Below, one piece after another: positions 1 through 12,381 of a DNA stretch of 64,000 nt. The DNA is from CAWBYL01 sp963793025. GTDB taxonomy: Bacteria; Actinomycetota; Acidimicrobiia; Acidimicrobiales; Acidimicrobilacustridaceae. A program made the translations under genes and the position numbers. Position 1 is the first letter of the stretch. The number at the start of each line of letters is the position of its first letter. The stretch is taken from positions 186,001-250,000 of the forward strand of contig CAWBYL010000006.1 in assembly GCA_963793025.1 (NCBI GenBank). The letters run 5' to 3'. Below the pieces are notes generated by a model. The model was not told where the DNA came from. It saw nothing but the letters and a program-made list of their open reading frames with translations, and made no database searches.

Positions 1-1010
<1,010 letters not shown>

Positions 1011-1012
1011 TC

Positions 1013-1555
1013 GTGGCCCCCGACGACGACGCGACCGCCGGGGAGGACCCGGCGGTCGAGTCGACCGACGACGAGCTGCTCGAAGCGGCCGCCGTCGCCG
1101 AGCAGGACGAGGACGACGGCGTGTTCGACGCCCTCGACCTCGACCCGGCGGTGATCGCCGGCGAGCGCGACGAGTACCGCAACACCCTCATGCGGGTGAA
1201 GGCGGAGTTCGACAACTACAAGAAGCGGGCAGCCCGGGAGGAGATCGAGGTGCGCGAGCGCGCCGCCGAGGCCCTCGCCGACAAGCTGCTGGTGGTGCTC
1301 GACGCCTGCGACGCGGCCATCGGCCACGGCGCCGAGGACGTCGGGCCCATCGCCAAGATGCTGGCCGACGTCCTCGAGCGCGAGGGCCTCGTCCGGCTGG
1401 TCCCCGAGGGCCAGCCGTTCGATCCCAACCAGCACGACGCAGTGATGCACGAGCCCGGTGACGGGGGCGAGGCCCTCGTGGTCGAGACCCTTCGCACGGG
1501 CTACCAGTGGAAGGGCCGGGTCATCCGTCCGGCCATGGTGAAGGTCAGGGGTTAG
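1013..1555 (+). CDS. grpE: Nucleotide exchange factor GrpE
   Basis: GrpE releases ADP from DnaK. The 180-residue product has an acidic N-terminal stretch (about residues 1-45), a long helix containing KAEFDNYKKR, and the C-terminal beta domain ending in GYQWKGRVIRPAMVKV, all typical of the family. The GTG start at 1013 follows the dnaK stop by 2 bases, and the stop overlaps the dnaJ GTG by one base. Length and order match actinobacterial dnaK operons. Confidence 0.97.
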   Translation: MAPDDDATAGEDPAVESTDDELLEAAAVAEQDEDDGVFDALDLDPAVIAGERDEYRNTLMRVKAEFDNYKKRAAREEIEVRERAAEALADKLLVVLDACDAAIGHGAEDVGPIAKMLADVLEREGLVRLVPEGQPFDPNQHDAVMHEPGDGGEALVVETLRTGYQWKGRVIRPAMVKVRG

Positions 1556-2700
1556 TGGCACCTCAGCGCGAGTGGTTCGAGAAGGACTACTACAAGGTCC
1601 TCGGCGTGTCGGAGACGGCGACGCCGAAGGAGATCACCAGCGCGTACCGCAAGCTCGCTCGCGAGCTGCACCCTGACGCCAACCCCGGCGACGACTCCGC
1701 CGAGGAGCGCTTCAAGGAGGTCTCGGCCGCCTACGACGTGGTCGGCGACGAGACCAAGCGCAAGGAGTACGACGAGGTTCGCACCCTCGGTCCCATGGGC
1801 GGCGCCGGTTTCGGCGGCCCTGGGCCCGGTGGGGGCGGCGGCTTCGGCGGCGCTCCGGGCGGTTTCAACTTCGAGGGCGGCGACATCTCCGACCTGCTCG
1901 GCGGCCTCTTCGGAGGCGGCCGGCGCGGGCGCGGCGGCGCCCCCCGGGGAACCGGACCGCAACGGGGCAACGACCTCGAGGCCGAGCTCCACCTCCCGTT
2001 CCGCGAGGCGGTGTCGGGGGCCACAACGACGTTGCACCTCACGAGTGACATGCCCTGCGCCACGTGCCACGGCTCGGGGGCCCGCCCGGGCAGTGCACCG
2101 ACGGCGTGCCCCCGCTGCGGGGGACGAGGCGTGCTCGACGAGAACCAGGGCATGTTCTCCTTCTCCAGCCCGTGCCCCAGCTGTGCCGGCACCGGCTCGG
2201 TCGTCACCGATCCGTGTCCGACCTGTCGGGGTTCGGGGGTCGAGCGCCGGCCGCGCGAGGTCAAGGTCCGCATCCCCGCGGGCGTCGACGACGGCCAGCG
2301 CATCCGGCTCAAGGGCCGGGGTGGTGTGGGCCGCAACGGCGGGCCCGCCGGTGATCTGTTCGTGGTGGTCCACGTCGACGCCGATCCGGTCTTCGGGCGG
2401 GACGGCCGCAACCTCACCATCGCCGTGCCCGTCACCTTCGCCGAGGCGGCGTTGGGCGCTCGCATCACCGTGCCCACACTGGACGGCAGCAGCGTCACCC
2501 TCAAGCTCCCGGAGGGCACCCCCTCGGGCAAGGTCCTGCGGGTCAAGGGTCGCGGCGTCGAGGCCAAGAAGGGCACGGGCGACCTGCTCGTCACCGTCCA
2601 GGTCGCGGTGCCCACCGAGCTCACCGAGGAGCAGCGGGCGGCGGTGGAGGCTCTCGCGGCCACTCTGCCCACCTCGCCCCGACAGCACCTGGGAGTCTGA
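1555..2700 (+). CDS. dnaJ: Co-chaperone DnaJ (Hsp40)
   Basis: DnaJ stimulates DnaK ATPase and delivers substrates. The GTG at 1555, overlapping the grpE stop (TAGTG), gives 381 residues starting just before the J domain. An upstream in-frame ATG at 1507 lies inside grpE and is less likely. The J domain holds HPD at residues 39-41, then a Gly/Phe-rich linker, four CxxCxGxG zinc repeats (CATCHGSG, CPRCGGRG, CPSCAGTG, CPTCRGSG) and the C-terminal substrate domains. It is the type I DnaJ that usually sits beside hspR in actinobacteria. Confidence 0.97.
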   Translation: MAPQREWFEKDYYKVLGVSETATPKEITSAYRKLARELHPDANPGDDSAEERFKEVSAAYDVVGDETKRKEYDEVRTLGPMGGAGFGGPGPGGGGGFGGAPGGFNFEGGDISDLLGGLFGGGRRGRGGAPRGTGPQRGNDLEAELHLPFREAVSGATTTLHLTSDMPCATCHGSGARPGSAPTACPRCGGRGVLDENQGMFSFSSPCPSCAGTGSVVTDPCPTCRGSGVERRPREVKVRIPAGVDDGQRIRLKGRGGVGRNGGPAGDLFVVVHVDADPVFGRDGRNLTIAVPVTFAEAALGARITVPTLDGSSVTLKLPEGTPSGKVLRVKGRGVEAKKGTGDLLVTVQVAVPTELTEEQRAAVEALAATLPTSPRQHLGV

Positions 2701-2703
2701 TCG

Positions 2704-3126
2704 ATGGCTGACCCGCTCGATCCCCGTTCCGCTCACCTCCGAGCCGTGTACGTCATCTCGGTGGCGGCCGAGTTGGCCGGCGTGCATCCGCAGACCCTGC
2801 GCATCTACGAGCGCAAGGGTCTGGTGGAGCCGGCGCGGACGCAGGGCGGGAGCCGGCGCTACAGCCAGGCCGACATCAACCACCTCCATCGCATCCAGTC
2901 CCTCACCGACGAAGGCCTGAACCTCGCCGGGGTCAAGCGGGTGCTGGAGCTCGAGACCCGCATCGAAGCCCTCGAGGCGGAGCTGGCCCAGGTCCAGGCC
3001 GAGGCCGCCGACGCGTTGGCCGAGGCCCATCGCTCGTACCGGCGTGACCTCGTCCCGGTCCGCCAGGCCGTCACCCGCTTCGACGACGCCGCCACCGTCA
3101 TCCGCCGTCTCACCGACCGCACCTGA
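2704..3126 (+). CDS. hspR: MerR-family heat-shock repressor HspR
   Basis: This is a 140-residue MerR-type regulator starting 3 bases after dnaJ. The winged-helix core is VISVAAELAGVHPQTLRIYE followed by KGLVEPARTQGGSRRYS, and a coiled coil occupies roughly residues 75-110. In actinobacteria HspR binds HAIR elements and represses the dnaK operon and clpB, often with DnaK as co-repressor. Its position as last gene of the dnaK operon, just before clpB, fits autoregulation. No exact HAIR sequence is visible upstream of clpB, so the operator may differ here. Confidence 0.92.
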   Translation: MADPLDPRSAHLRAVYVISVAAELAGVHPQTLRIYERKGLVEPARTQGGSRRYSQADINHLHRIQSLTDEGLNLAGVKRVLELETRIEALEAELAQVQAEAADALAEAHRSYRRDLVPVRQAVTRFDDAATVIRRLTDRT

Positions 3127-3179
3127 GCCTCCCGCCCACCTGCCTCACGCGGGGGCGGCGGCAGGGTTTGGACCAGGGA

Positions 3180-3227
3180 ATTCCCGAAGTTCGGGAATCA
3201 AAGTTGACAATGTGATTGTTAAGTTTG
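3180..3227 (+). promoter_or_regulatory. Paired palindromes in the clpB promoter region
   Basis: Two back-to-back inverted repeats fill the AT-richest stretch of the hspR-clpB gap. The first, 3180-3198, is a perfect 19-base palindrome (9-base arms, 1-base centre). The second, 3199-3227, is a 29-base imperfect palindrome centred on 3213. A GGAAT at 3194-3198 and GTT at 3218-3220 resemble a SigH/SigR-type stress promoter, and a TTGACA lies at 3204-3209. These are plausible operator and promoter sites for clpB; the binding proteins are inferred, not shown. Confidence 0.55.
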
Positions 3228-3283
3228 GTGACGGGCTCCGACCGGGGCCCGGGTACGAACGCACAGGGAGCTGCATCCGTTCC

Positions 3284-5764
<2,481 letters not shown>

Positions 5765-5987
5765 CGGCGGGTGGGTCGTTCGACTCATAGGGGGCGAGAT
5801 GGGCCGTTCCGCCCATGCTTTCCGGCCGGAGTACCTCGTAGAGTCATCTCACTGCCACGGAAAGTGGTGATGGGGAGCTTTGATCCGCCGGTTGACTGGT
5901 CGCTTGGACCGGCGGGGAGCGAGAGCGAAACCGGCCCCGGATCGAAGGTGCGAGGTAGCTCGTGCCGCATTCGAACTGGAGCTGTCG

Positions 5988-6956
5988 ATGTCCTCCCGCC
6001 CGTCGTGCCGTCGCTTCCTGGCCGCGTCGGCCGCCCTCGTCCTGTTGGTGGTCGGTAGTGCTGTCCTGGCGTCGACGGCGGGCGCCGCCGGCTCGGGTCC
6101 GTCCCGGCAGGTCGCCGTCCTCCCGGCTGTCGGCCTGCACAACGCCACCGCCGGCGCCGACACCGACTGTCCGGCCGGTGGGGCGGCGTACTGGCACTTC
6201 GTGTTCGCGCCGAACAACGCAGCGACGGCCTTCGTGACCATCGTGTTGAACCTCGACGGAGACTTCGTGGAGTTCTCCGGTGCGCAGATCGTGAAGAACG
6301 GAACGCAGAGCGACAACGTCTTCGTGGCCGTGCCCGCCGGGCACACGCTCGAGTCGATCTCGCTCACCGGCTCCTACGCCACCTACACGGGGTCGGCTCC
6401 GAACAAGTTCAACCTCAGCCACATCTGCCTCGGGCGGGTTCCGACCACGACGGTCACCACCGAGGCCACCACGACGACCACCGAGAAGTGGACCACGACG
6501 ACCACCGAGGACCCGACGACGACGGTCACCACCGAGGATCCGACCACCACCGTCACGACCGAGGCCTCGACGACGACGACGGAGGAGCCGACCACGACGA
6601 CCACCGAGTGGCCGACGACGACGGTGACCACGCAACCGGCCGAGGTGGACGACACCACCGTGACCACCGAGGATCCGACGTCCACCACCCAGGCCCCGAC
6701 CACGGTCACGACGGCGGCGCCGGTCGCCACCGACGGTCCCACCACCTCCACCACCGACGACCCGCCCACCGACCTCGAGCCGGCGTCCACGGCGGCCCCC
6801 GCGGCCGACGTGGCCCCCGCCGTGGCCCAGGCGGTGACGCCGGTGGGCGCGCTGCCCTACACCGGCTCGGAGACGATCCGGATGGCTCTGGCCGGAGCGG
6901 CCGTCCTCGCCGGCGGGATCCTCCTCGTCACCCTGGCCCGGCGCCGCCAGAGCTGA
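5988..6956 (+). CDS. Secreted Thr-rich protein with LPYTG sortase signal
   Basis: The ATG at 5988 has GGAG six bases upstream and gives 322 residues. Order: Sec signal peptide (RRFLAASAALVLLVVGSAVL), a globular domain of about 110 residues with two well-separated cysteines, a stalk of about 120 residues made of Thr/Glu repeats, and a C-terminal LPYTG at 289-293 followed by a hydrophobic helix and ARRRQS. This is the layout of a sortase-anchored surface protein on a stalk. The globular domain is not recognised. No sortase gene lies in the window. Confidence 0.75.
   Translation: MSSRPSCRRFLAASAALVLLVVGSAVLASTAGAAGSGPSRQVAVLPAVGLHNATAGADTDCPAGGAAYWHFVFAPNNAATAFVTIVLNLDGDFVEFSGAQIVKNGTQSDNVFVAVPAGHTLESISLTGSYATYTGSAPNKFNLSHICLGRVPTTTVTTEATTTTTEKWTTTTTEDPTTTVTTEDPTTTVTTEASTTTTEEPTTTTTEWPTTTVTTQPAEVDDTTVTTEDPTSTTQAPTTVTTAAPVATDGPTTSTTDDPPTDLEPASTAAPAADVAPAVAQAVTPVGALPYTGSETIRMALAGAAVLAGGILLVTLARRRQS
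6436..6750 (+). repeat. Coding Thr/Glu tandem repeat (stalk)
   Basis: Degenerate tandem repeats of ACC/ACG threonine codons interrupted by GAG/GAT encode units such as TTTVTTE and TTTEDP in the preceding surface protein. Copy number in such repeats is prone to change by slippage, so length may vary between strains. Confidence 0.7.
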
Positions 6957-7076
6957 GCCCCTCCGAAGGGTCTGCACCGGCAGGGTCCCCGAGGCCAAGA
7001 GCGCTCGGCGCCGCCCGGCGACCAGGTATCTTCGACGTCAGCGTCGCGGGGTCAGCCCGTGCGAGGGAAGGCTTCG

Positions 7077-7895
7077 ATGCGAAACCAGCAGCGGCGGAAC
7101 CGACGTAGGACCGGTGTGGTCGGGGCGACCGTCCTGCTCGCCTGCGGCTGGATGGCCGTGTTGGCGGGCACGGCGTCGGCGGCGCCCGGGGTGCCGTCGG
7201 TGTCCCACACCGTCGCCTGTGCGGTGGGCGGAGGCCACGTCGAGGTCACCGTCGCCAACGACGGCGAGTCCGGCGACGATCCCCTGCAGGTCGAGATCCA
7301 CGACCGCGACCCCGACATCATCGCCTGGGAGGGCCAGGTGCTTCCGGGGGCCAGCCACACCGAGGGCTTCGACGGCGTCGAGGACGGGGTGTCCACCTAC
7401 CTCGTCGTGGTCGACGACGAGAGCACCCAGGTGATCGTCCCCGTCGACTGCTCGGACCCTTCGCTCGGCTCCGTGGCCGTCGACTGTGCGACGGCGTCGG
7501 CCACCCTGCAGCTGGCCAACGCCGGCACCAACCCGTCGGTGATCACCGTCCTGGCCGACGGCGAGCCCGTGGACACCGTAACGGTCGGCCCCGGAGGCTC
7601 CGCTCAGGTGGTGGTGCCCCTGGTCGTGGGCCACGCCACCACGGTGGTCGTCGTGGGTGACGGCGAGCAGGTCGCGAGCCGTGAGCTCGCCCTCGACTGC
7701 GTCACCGCCACCACCCCGACCACCTCGGTCGCGGTCCTCGGTGCCGGGCAGACGGGGAACGCCGCCGGGGCGGTCTCGCCCGCCGGCGAGCTGCCCTACA
7801 CGGGCACGGACTCTCTCCCCGCCAGCCTGCTCGGCGCCAGCCTGGTCGTGGGCGGCGGCCTGCTCGCCCTGGCCGCTCGGCGTCGGCGGACCTGA
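7077..7895 (+). CDS. Second secreted LPYTG-type surface protein
   Basis: The ATG at 7077 follows a GGGAAGG ribosome site and gives 272 residues. A Sec signal (TGVVGATVLLACGWMAVLAG, ending TASAAPG) is followed by two beta-rich repeats of about 80-90 residues, each with a cysteine pair and a DGE turn, resembling CARDB/DUF11-like extracellular modules. The C-terminus has LPYTG at 239-243, a hydrophobic helix and AARRRRT. It lies 120 bases downstream of the other LPYTG protein, suggesting paired surface proteins. Function unknown. Confidence 0.7.
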   Translation: MRNQQRRNRRRTGVVGATVLLACGWMAVLAGTASAAPGVPSVSHTVACAVGGGHVEVTVANDGESGDDPLQVEIHDRDPDIIAWEGQVLPGASHTEGFDGVEDGVSTYLVVVDDESTQVIVPVDCSDPSLGSVAVDCATASATLQLANAGTNPSVITVLADGEPVDTVTVGPGGSAQVVVPLVVGHATTVVVVGDGEQVASRELALDCVTATTPTTSVAVLGAGQTGNAAGAVSPAGELPYTGTDSLPASLLGASLVVGGGLLALAARRRRT

Positions 7896-8035
7896 CCCCG
7901 CCGGGGACCCTTCCCCGATCGCCAGGGGCCGGCCCGGCTCGATCCGACTAGTGTCAACCGGTTCCTCCGGGCCGTGGCCGGGCGCGACCGGCGCCCCCCG
8001 TTCGACCCGGATGCTGTGCGAACAAGGAGTCAGCC

Positions 8036-9316
8036 GTGCCAGCCACCGTCGTCGTCGGAACCCAGTGGGGAGACGAGGGGAAGGGCAAGTTCACCGACCT
8101 CGTGGCCAAGGAGATGCACCTCGTGGTGCGCTACCAGGGCGGCCACAACGCGGGCCACACGATCGTGGTCGACGGTGAGAGCTTCGCCCTTCAGCTGGTT
8201 CCGAGCGGCATCCTCTACGACCACATCACGCCGGTCATCGGCAACGGCGTGGTGGTCGATCCGCGGGTGCTGCTCGCCGAGCTCGACGTCCTGGCCGCCA
8301 AGGGCGTGGACACCAGCCGACTGCGCGTCAGCGGCAACGCCCATCTGATCCTCCCGTACCACCAGGAGCTCGACAAGCTCACCGAGCGCCATCTCGGGAA
8401 GAACAAGGTGGGCACGACCAAGCGGGGCATCGGTCCGGCGTACGCCGACAAGGCAGCGAGGGTCGGCCTCCGGGTCCAGGACCTCCTCGACCCCAAGATC
8501 TTCCGGGAGAAGCTCGACGGCGTGCTCCGGGAGAAGAACGCGATCCTGGCCAAGGTCTTCAACCAGCTCCCGCTCGACGGTGACGAGATCGCCGACGTGT
8601 ACCTGGGCGAGTGCGCCGACCGGTTGGCCCCGATGATCGCCGACACGGTGAACCTGGTGCACGACGCCCTCGACGCCGGCCAGCAGGTCCTGCTGGAAGG
8701 GGCGCAGGCCACCTTCCTCGACCTCGACCACGGCACCTATCCCTTCGTGACCTCCTCGAACCCGGTGGCCGGCGGCGCCTGCACCGGCGCCGGGGTCGGT
8801 CCCCGGTACATCGATCGGGTCATCGGGATCGCCAAGGCCTACGTCACCCGCGTCGGCGCCGGGCCCTTCCCCACCGAGCTGGACGACGAGATCGGTGACC
8901 TCCTCGTCGACCGGGGCCACGAGTACGGCACCAACACGGGTCGCCGGCGGCGCACGGGTTGGTTCGACGCGGTGATGCTGCGTCACGCCGTACGTCTCAA
9001 CTCCCTCTCCGAGTTGGCGCTCACCAAGCTCGACGTGCTCGACACGTTCGACACGGTGAAGGTGTGCGTGGCCTACGAGCTCGACGGCGAGCGCTTCCAG
9101 CACCTCCCGTACCATCAGTCGGTGCTGCACAAGGCCAAGCCGATCTACGAAGAGATGCCCGGCTGGAACACCGACCTCACCGCCGTCACCCGGCGGGACC
9201 AGCTTCCCCGTCAGGCGCTCGACTACGTCGCCTTCCTCGGCGAGCAGGTCGGCGTCCCGATCAGCCTGGTCGGGGTCGGGCCCGGTCGTGACCAGTTCCT
9301 CCACTTCGACGCCTGA
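8036..9316 (+). CDS. purA: Adenylosuccinate synthetase PurA
   Basis: PurA joins IMP and aspartate using GTP, the first step from IMP to AMP. The GTG at 8036 has AGGAG upstream and gives 426 residues, the normal length. The catalytic loop WGDEGKGK and the GGHNAGHT motif are present near the N-terminus, as are the IMP-binding VGTTKRGIGPAY segment and NTGRRRRTGWFD near the C-terminus. The gene is intact and precedes purD by 36 bases. A TAGTGT at 7949-7954 could be its -10 box, giving a leader of about 75 bases. Confidence 0.97.
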   Translation: MPATVVVGTQWGDEGKGKFTDLVAKEMHLVVRYQGGHNAGHTIVVDGESFALQLVPSGILYDHITPVIGNGVVVDPRVLLAELDVLAAKGVDTSRLRVSGNAHLILPYHQELDKLTERHLGKNKVGTTKRGIGPAYADKAARVGLRVQDLLDPKIFREKLDGVLREKNAILAKVFNQLPLDGDEIADVYLGECADRLAPMIADTVNLVHDALDAGQQVLLEGAQATFLDLDHGTYPFVTSSNPVAGGACTGAGVGPRYIDRVIGIAKAYVTRVGAGPFPTELDDEIGDLLVDRGHEYGTNTGRRRRTGWFDAVMLRHAVRLNSLSELALTKLDVLDTFDTVKVCVAYELDGERFQHLPYHQSVLHKAKPIYEEMPGWNTDLTAVTRRDQLPRQALDYVAFLGEQVGVPISLVGVGPGRDQFLHFDA

Positions 9317-9352
9317 CGGCGACGCGACGGCCGATCGAGGACAGAGGCTCTG

Positions 9353-10596
9353 ATGAAGGTGTGCGTCGTTGGTTCGGGCGGCCGCGAGCACGCGCTCGCG
9401 GTCGTGCTCGGCCGCCACCACGAGGTGGTGGTCACCCCCGGCAACCCCGGCATTCCCGGCTCGGTCGCCCGCCCGCCCACCGAGGTGGAGGCCGACCTCT
9501 ACGTCATCGGGCCGGAAGCCCCGCTCGTCGACGGTCTGGCCGACGACCTGCGGGCCCTCGGCCTCCGGGTCTTCGGCCCCGGGGCCGACGGGGCCCGCCT
9601 CGAGGGCTCCAAGGCGTGGATGAAGCAGGTCCTGGTCGAGGCCGGGGTGCCGACCGCCCGGTACGGGTCGTTCTCCACGGTCGACCCCGCCTTCGCCTTC
9701 CTCGACGAGCTGGACGGGCTGTACGTCGTCAAGACCGACGGTCTGGCCGCCGGGAAGGGCGTCGTCGTGACGACCGACCTCGACGAGGCGCGGTCCGCGG
9801 TGCGCGAGTACCTGTCGGGGGAGGCGTTCGGGGACGCCGGCCGGACCCTCGTCATCGAAGAGGGCCTCACCGGCCCCGAGCTCTCGGTGCTGGCGATCTG
9901 CGACGGCACCCGGGCGGTGGCCCTGGCGCCGGCTCAGGACTTCAAGCGGATCGCCGACGGCGACCTCGGGCCCAACACCGGCGGCATGGGCGCCTACTCG
10001 CCGGTACCGACGGCGGGCGCCGACGTGGTGGCCATGGTGATGGACGAGGCGGTTGCCCCCACCCTTGCCGCGCTACGGGAGCGGGGCATCGATTATCGCG
10101 GTGTCCTCTACGCCGGACTGATGCTCACCCCGGCAGGTCCCAAGGTCCTCGAGTACAACGTCCGCTTCGGCGACCCCGAGACCCAGGTCGTGCTGCCCCG
10201 GCTCACCAGCGACCTGGGCGAGCTCCTCGCCGCCGCCGCCGACGGCGACCTGGGGGAGAGCCCCACCTTCGACGATGGCGCCGCGGTGACCGTCGTGTGC
10301 GCGTCGGAGGGCTATCCCCGATCGCCCCGAATCGGCGATCGGATCGTCGGAATGGCCGAGGCGCAGGCGCTCGACGGGGTGAGCGTCTTCTGCGCCGGCG
10401 TGGGCGCCGACGCCGACGGCGCGCTCGTCACCGCCGGCGGACGGGTGCTCGCCGTCACGGGTCAGGGCCCCGACCTGGCCTCGGCGCGGGGCGCGCCGAC
10501 GACGCCGTGGGCCACATCACGTGGCCCGGCATGCATCACCGCAACGACATCGCGTCGGGCGCGGTGGACGACCTCGAGGCGACGACGCGCCCCTGA
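9353..10596 (+). CDS. purD: Phosphoribosylamine-glycine ligase PurD (one frameshift as sequenced)
   Basis: PurD is the ATP-grasp ligase making GAR from phosphoribosylamine and glycine. Residues from MKVCVVGSGGREHAL to about residue 380 read in one frame: ATP-grasp core VVKTDGLAAGKGV, PNTGGMGAYSP, EYNVRFGDPETQ. At about 10486-10494, in a GCGCGGGGCGCG run, the frame must shift by one missing base to continue into RADDAVGHITWPGMHHRNDI, the conserved C-terminus, stopping at 10596. Without repair the frame runs on into purE. The shift looks like a sequencing deletion in a GC run. Confidence 0.9.
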
Positions 10597-10648
10597 ACGT
10601 CGCCGTCGGGGCGCCGGGCGAGCGACGACGGACCGGTGCCGAGCGCCT

Positions 10649-10654
10649 TACAGT
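10649..10654 (+). promoter_or_regulatory. -10 box of a leaderless purE transcript
   Basis: TACAGT lies 7 bases before the purE ATG at 10662, with no Shine-Dalgarno between them. This fixes the purE start and suggests transcription begins at or next to the start codon. The frameshift at the end of purD is upstream of it. Confidence 0.55.
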
Positions 10655-10661
10655 CGGCGGC

Positions 10662-11168
10662 ATGCAACTGGGATCTCGGACGGACGTGAGCGTCGGCGTG
10701 GTGATGGGCTCCACCTCGGACTGGTCGACCATGCACGCCGCGGTCGATGTCCTCGAGGAGTTCGGGGTCCCGCACGAGGTGGGGGTGGTGTCGGCCCACC
10801 GGACCCCGGACCTCCTGTTCGAGTACGCCGAGGGCGCCGCCGCCCGCGGGCTGCGCGCCGTGATCGCCGGAGCGGGCGGGGCTGCGCACCTACCGGGGAT
10901 GCTCGCGGCCAAGACCACGGTGCCGGTGCTCGGCGTTCCCGTCCGATCGTCGGCGCTCTCCGGCGTCGACTCGCTGTGCTCGATCGTGCAGATGCCCCGT
11001 GGGGTTCCCGTGGCGACCTTCGCCATCGGAGAGGCCGGCGCCGCCAACGCCGCGCTGTTCGCGGTCGCCATGCTCGGCCCCACCGACGACGACCTGCGTG
11101 ACCAGCTGGTGGCGTTCAGGGCGCGGCAGTCGGCCGCGGTGCTGGAGAGTCGCCTGCCTCCGGACTGA
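10662..11168 (+). CDS. purE: N5-carboxyaminoimidazole ribonucleotide mutase PurE
   Basis: PurE converts N5-CAIR to CAIR in IMP synthesis. The 168-residue product has the class I signature VVMGSTSDW, SAHRTPD and GAGGAAHLPGM, and ends at 11168. Its partner PurK lies on the opposite strand and overlaps it tail to tail by 53 bases, which is unusual because purE and purK normally run in the same direction. Confidence 0.96.
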   Translation: MQLGSRTDVSVGVVMGSTSDWSTMHAAVDVLEEFGVPHEVGVVSAHRTPDLLFEYAEGAAARGLRAVIAGAGGAAHLPGMLAAKTTVPVLGVPVRSSALSGVDSLCSIVQMPRGVPVATFAIGEAGAANAALFAVAMLGPTDDDLRDQLVAFRARQSAAVLESRLPPD

Positions 11169-12318
11169 GCTGGCCGCTCAGCAGGGCGAAGGCCTCGTCG
11201 GCTCTGTGGTGCAGGCCCGAGACCGATTCGCCGACGAGCGTGAAGTGACCCATCTTCCGACCGGGACGCGGCGTCGTCTTGCCGTAGAGGTGGAGGGCGA
11301 GCTCCGGCATCGTCAACAGCTGCGACCACGCGGGCTCCCTCTCGCCGTCGGCGGTGAACCAGAGGTCGCCGAGCAGGTTGACCATCACCGCGTCACCGTG
11401 CGCGACGGGCGTGACGAGCGGGAGCCCGCACAGGGTTCGGACCTGGCAGTCGAACTGGTCGAGCGCGTAGGCGTCCAGGGTCAGGTGGCCGCTGTTGTGG
11501 GGTCGGGGCGCGATCTCGTTGACGAGGAGGTCCCCGTCGACCACGAAGAGCTCCACCGCCAGCACACCGACGTAGGACAACGCCTCGGCCACGCCGGCGG
11601 CGATCGTCCGGGCCCGGGCGGACAGCGGGGGATCGACGTCGCCCAGCGAGGCCCGGGCGAGGATGCCGTCGACGTGGACGGTCTGCACCGCGGCGAAGGT
11701 CTCGATGGTGCCGTGGGCGTCCCGGGCGAGCACGACGGCCATCTCACCGGCCAGCGGTACGAGCTTCTCGAGGACGCACGGCCTCGCCCCCAGCGACTCG
11801 TACGCCTCACGGGCCTCGGAGCGGTCCCGGACCCGCACCTGGCCCTTCCCGTCGTAGCCGTCCCGCGCCGTCTTCAGCACGGCGGGGAACAGCGTGGTCG
11901 GGAGCTCGGCGAAGGCGGAGAGGTCGTCGATCGCGACGTACGGGGCGGTGTCGAAGCCGTGGTCGTTCAGGAACCCCTTCTCGCGCGCTCGGTCCTGGCT
12001 GATGGCGACCGCCTCGGGGTGGGGCCGCACCCGGGTGCCCTGCTGGAGGTGGGCGAGGCTCTCGGTGGGCACGTTCTCGAACTCGGTGGTGACCGCCGCG
12101 CACCCGCCCGAAAGCTCGTCGAGGGCACCGTGGTCGTCGTAGGCGGCGGCGAGGTGGCGGTCGGCGACCCGGCCCGCCGGGCTGTCGGGGTCCGGGTCGA
12201 GGACCCAGACGGGGTAGCCGAGGTCCTGGGCGGCGCGCACGAAGAACCGTCCGAGCTGCCCGCCGCCCATCACGCCGAGGGTCGCGGGTGGGAGGATCTC
12301 GCGGGCGCCGTCATCCAT
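11116..12318 (-). CDS. purK: N5-CAIR synthetase PurK
   Basis: PurK makes N5-CAIR from AIR, bicarbonate and ATP, the step before PurE. The 400-residue ATP-grasp protein starts with the nucleotide-binding LGVMGGGQLGR and has TEFENVP, KTARDGYDGKGQ and the catalytic NEIAPRPHNSGH. The C-terminal 17 codons overlap the end of convergent purE. The N-terminal ATG lies 12 residues before the conserved core; no strong ribosome site is seen. Confidence 0.96.
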   Translation of the reverse strand: MDDGAREILPPATLGVMGGGQLGRFFVRAAQDLGYPVWVLDPDPDSPAGRVADRHLAAAYDDHGALDELSGGCAAVTTEFENVPTESLAHLQQGTRVRPHPEAVAISQDRAREKGFLNDHGFDTAPYVAIDDLSAFAELPTTLFPAVLKTARDGYDGKGQVRVRDRSEAREAYESLGARPCVLEKLVPLAGEMAVVLARDAHGTIETFAAVQTVHVDGILARASLGDVDPPLSARARTIAAGVAEALSYVGVLAVELFVVDGDLLVNEIAPRPHNSGHLTLDAYALDQFDCQVRTLCGLPLVTPVAHGDAVMVNLLGDLWFTADGEREPAWSQLLTMPELALHLYGKTTPRPGRKMGHFTLVGESVSGLHHRADEAFALLSGQLSPEAGDSPAPRPTAAP

Positions 12319-12381
12319 GCGATCCAGACTCGCGCACGGGGCGTGGCCCGGCGTCCGGCGCTAGATGCCCTCGGCCATCAG

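Noticed and set aside
3128..3283. Canonical HAIR operator for HspR before clpB
   Set aside because: No match to the CTTGAGT-N7-ACTCAAG pattern; only different palindromes are present.
7896..8035. Purine riboswitch upstream of purA or other pur genes
   Set aside because: No conserved purine-aptamer core was visible upstream of purA, purE, purB, purS, purL or purF.
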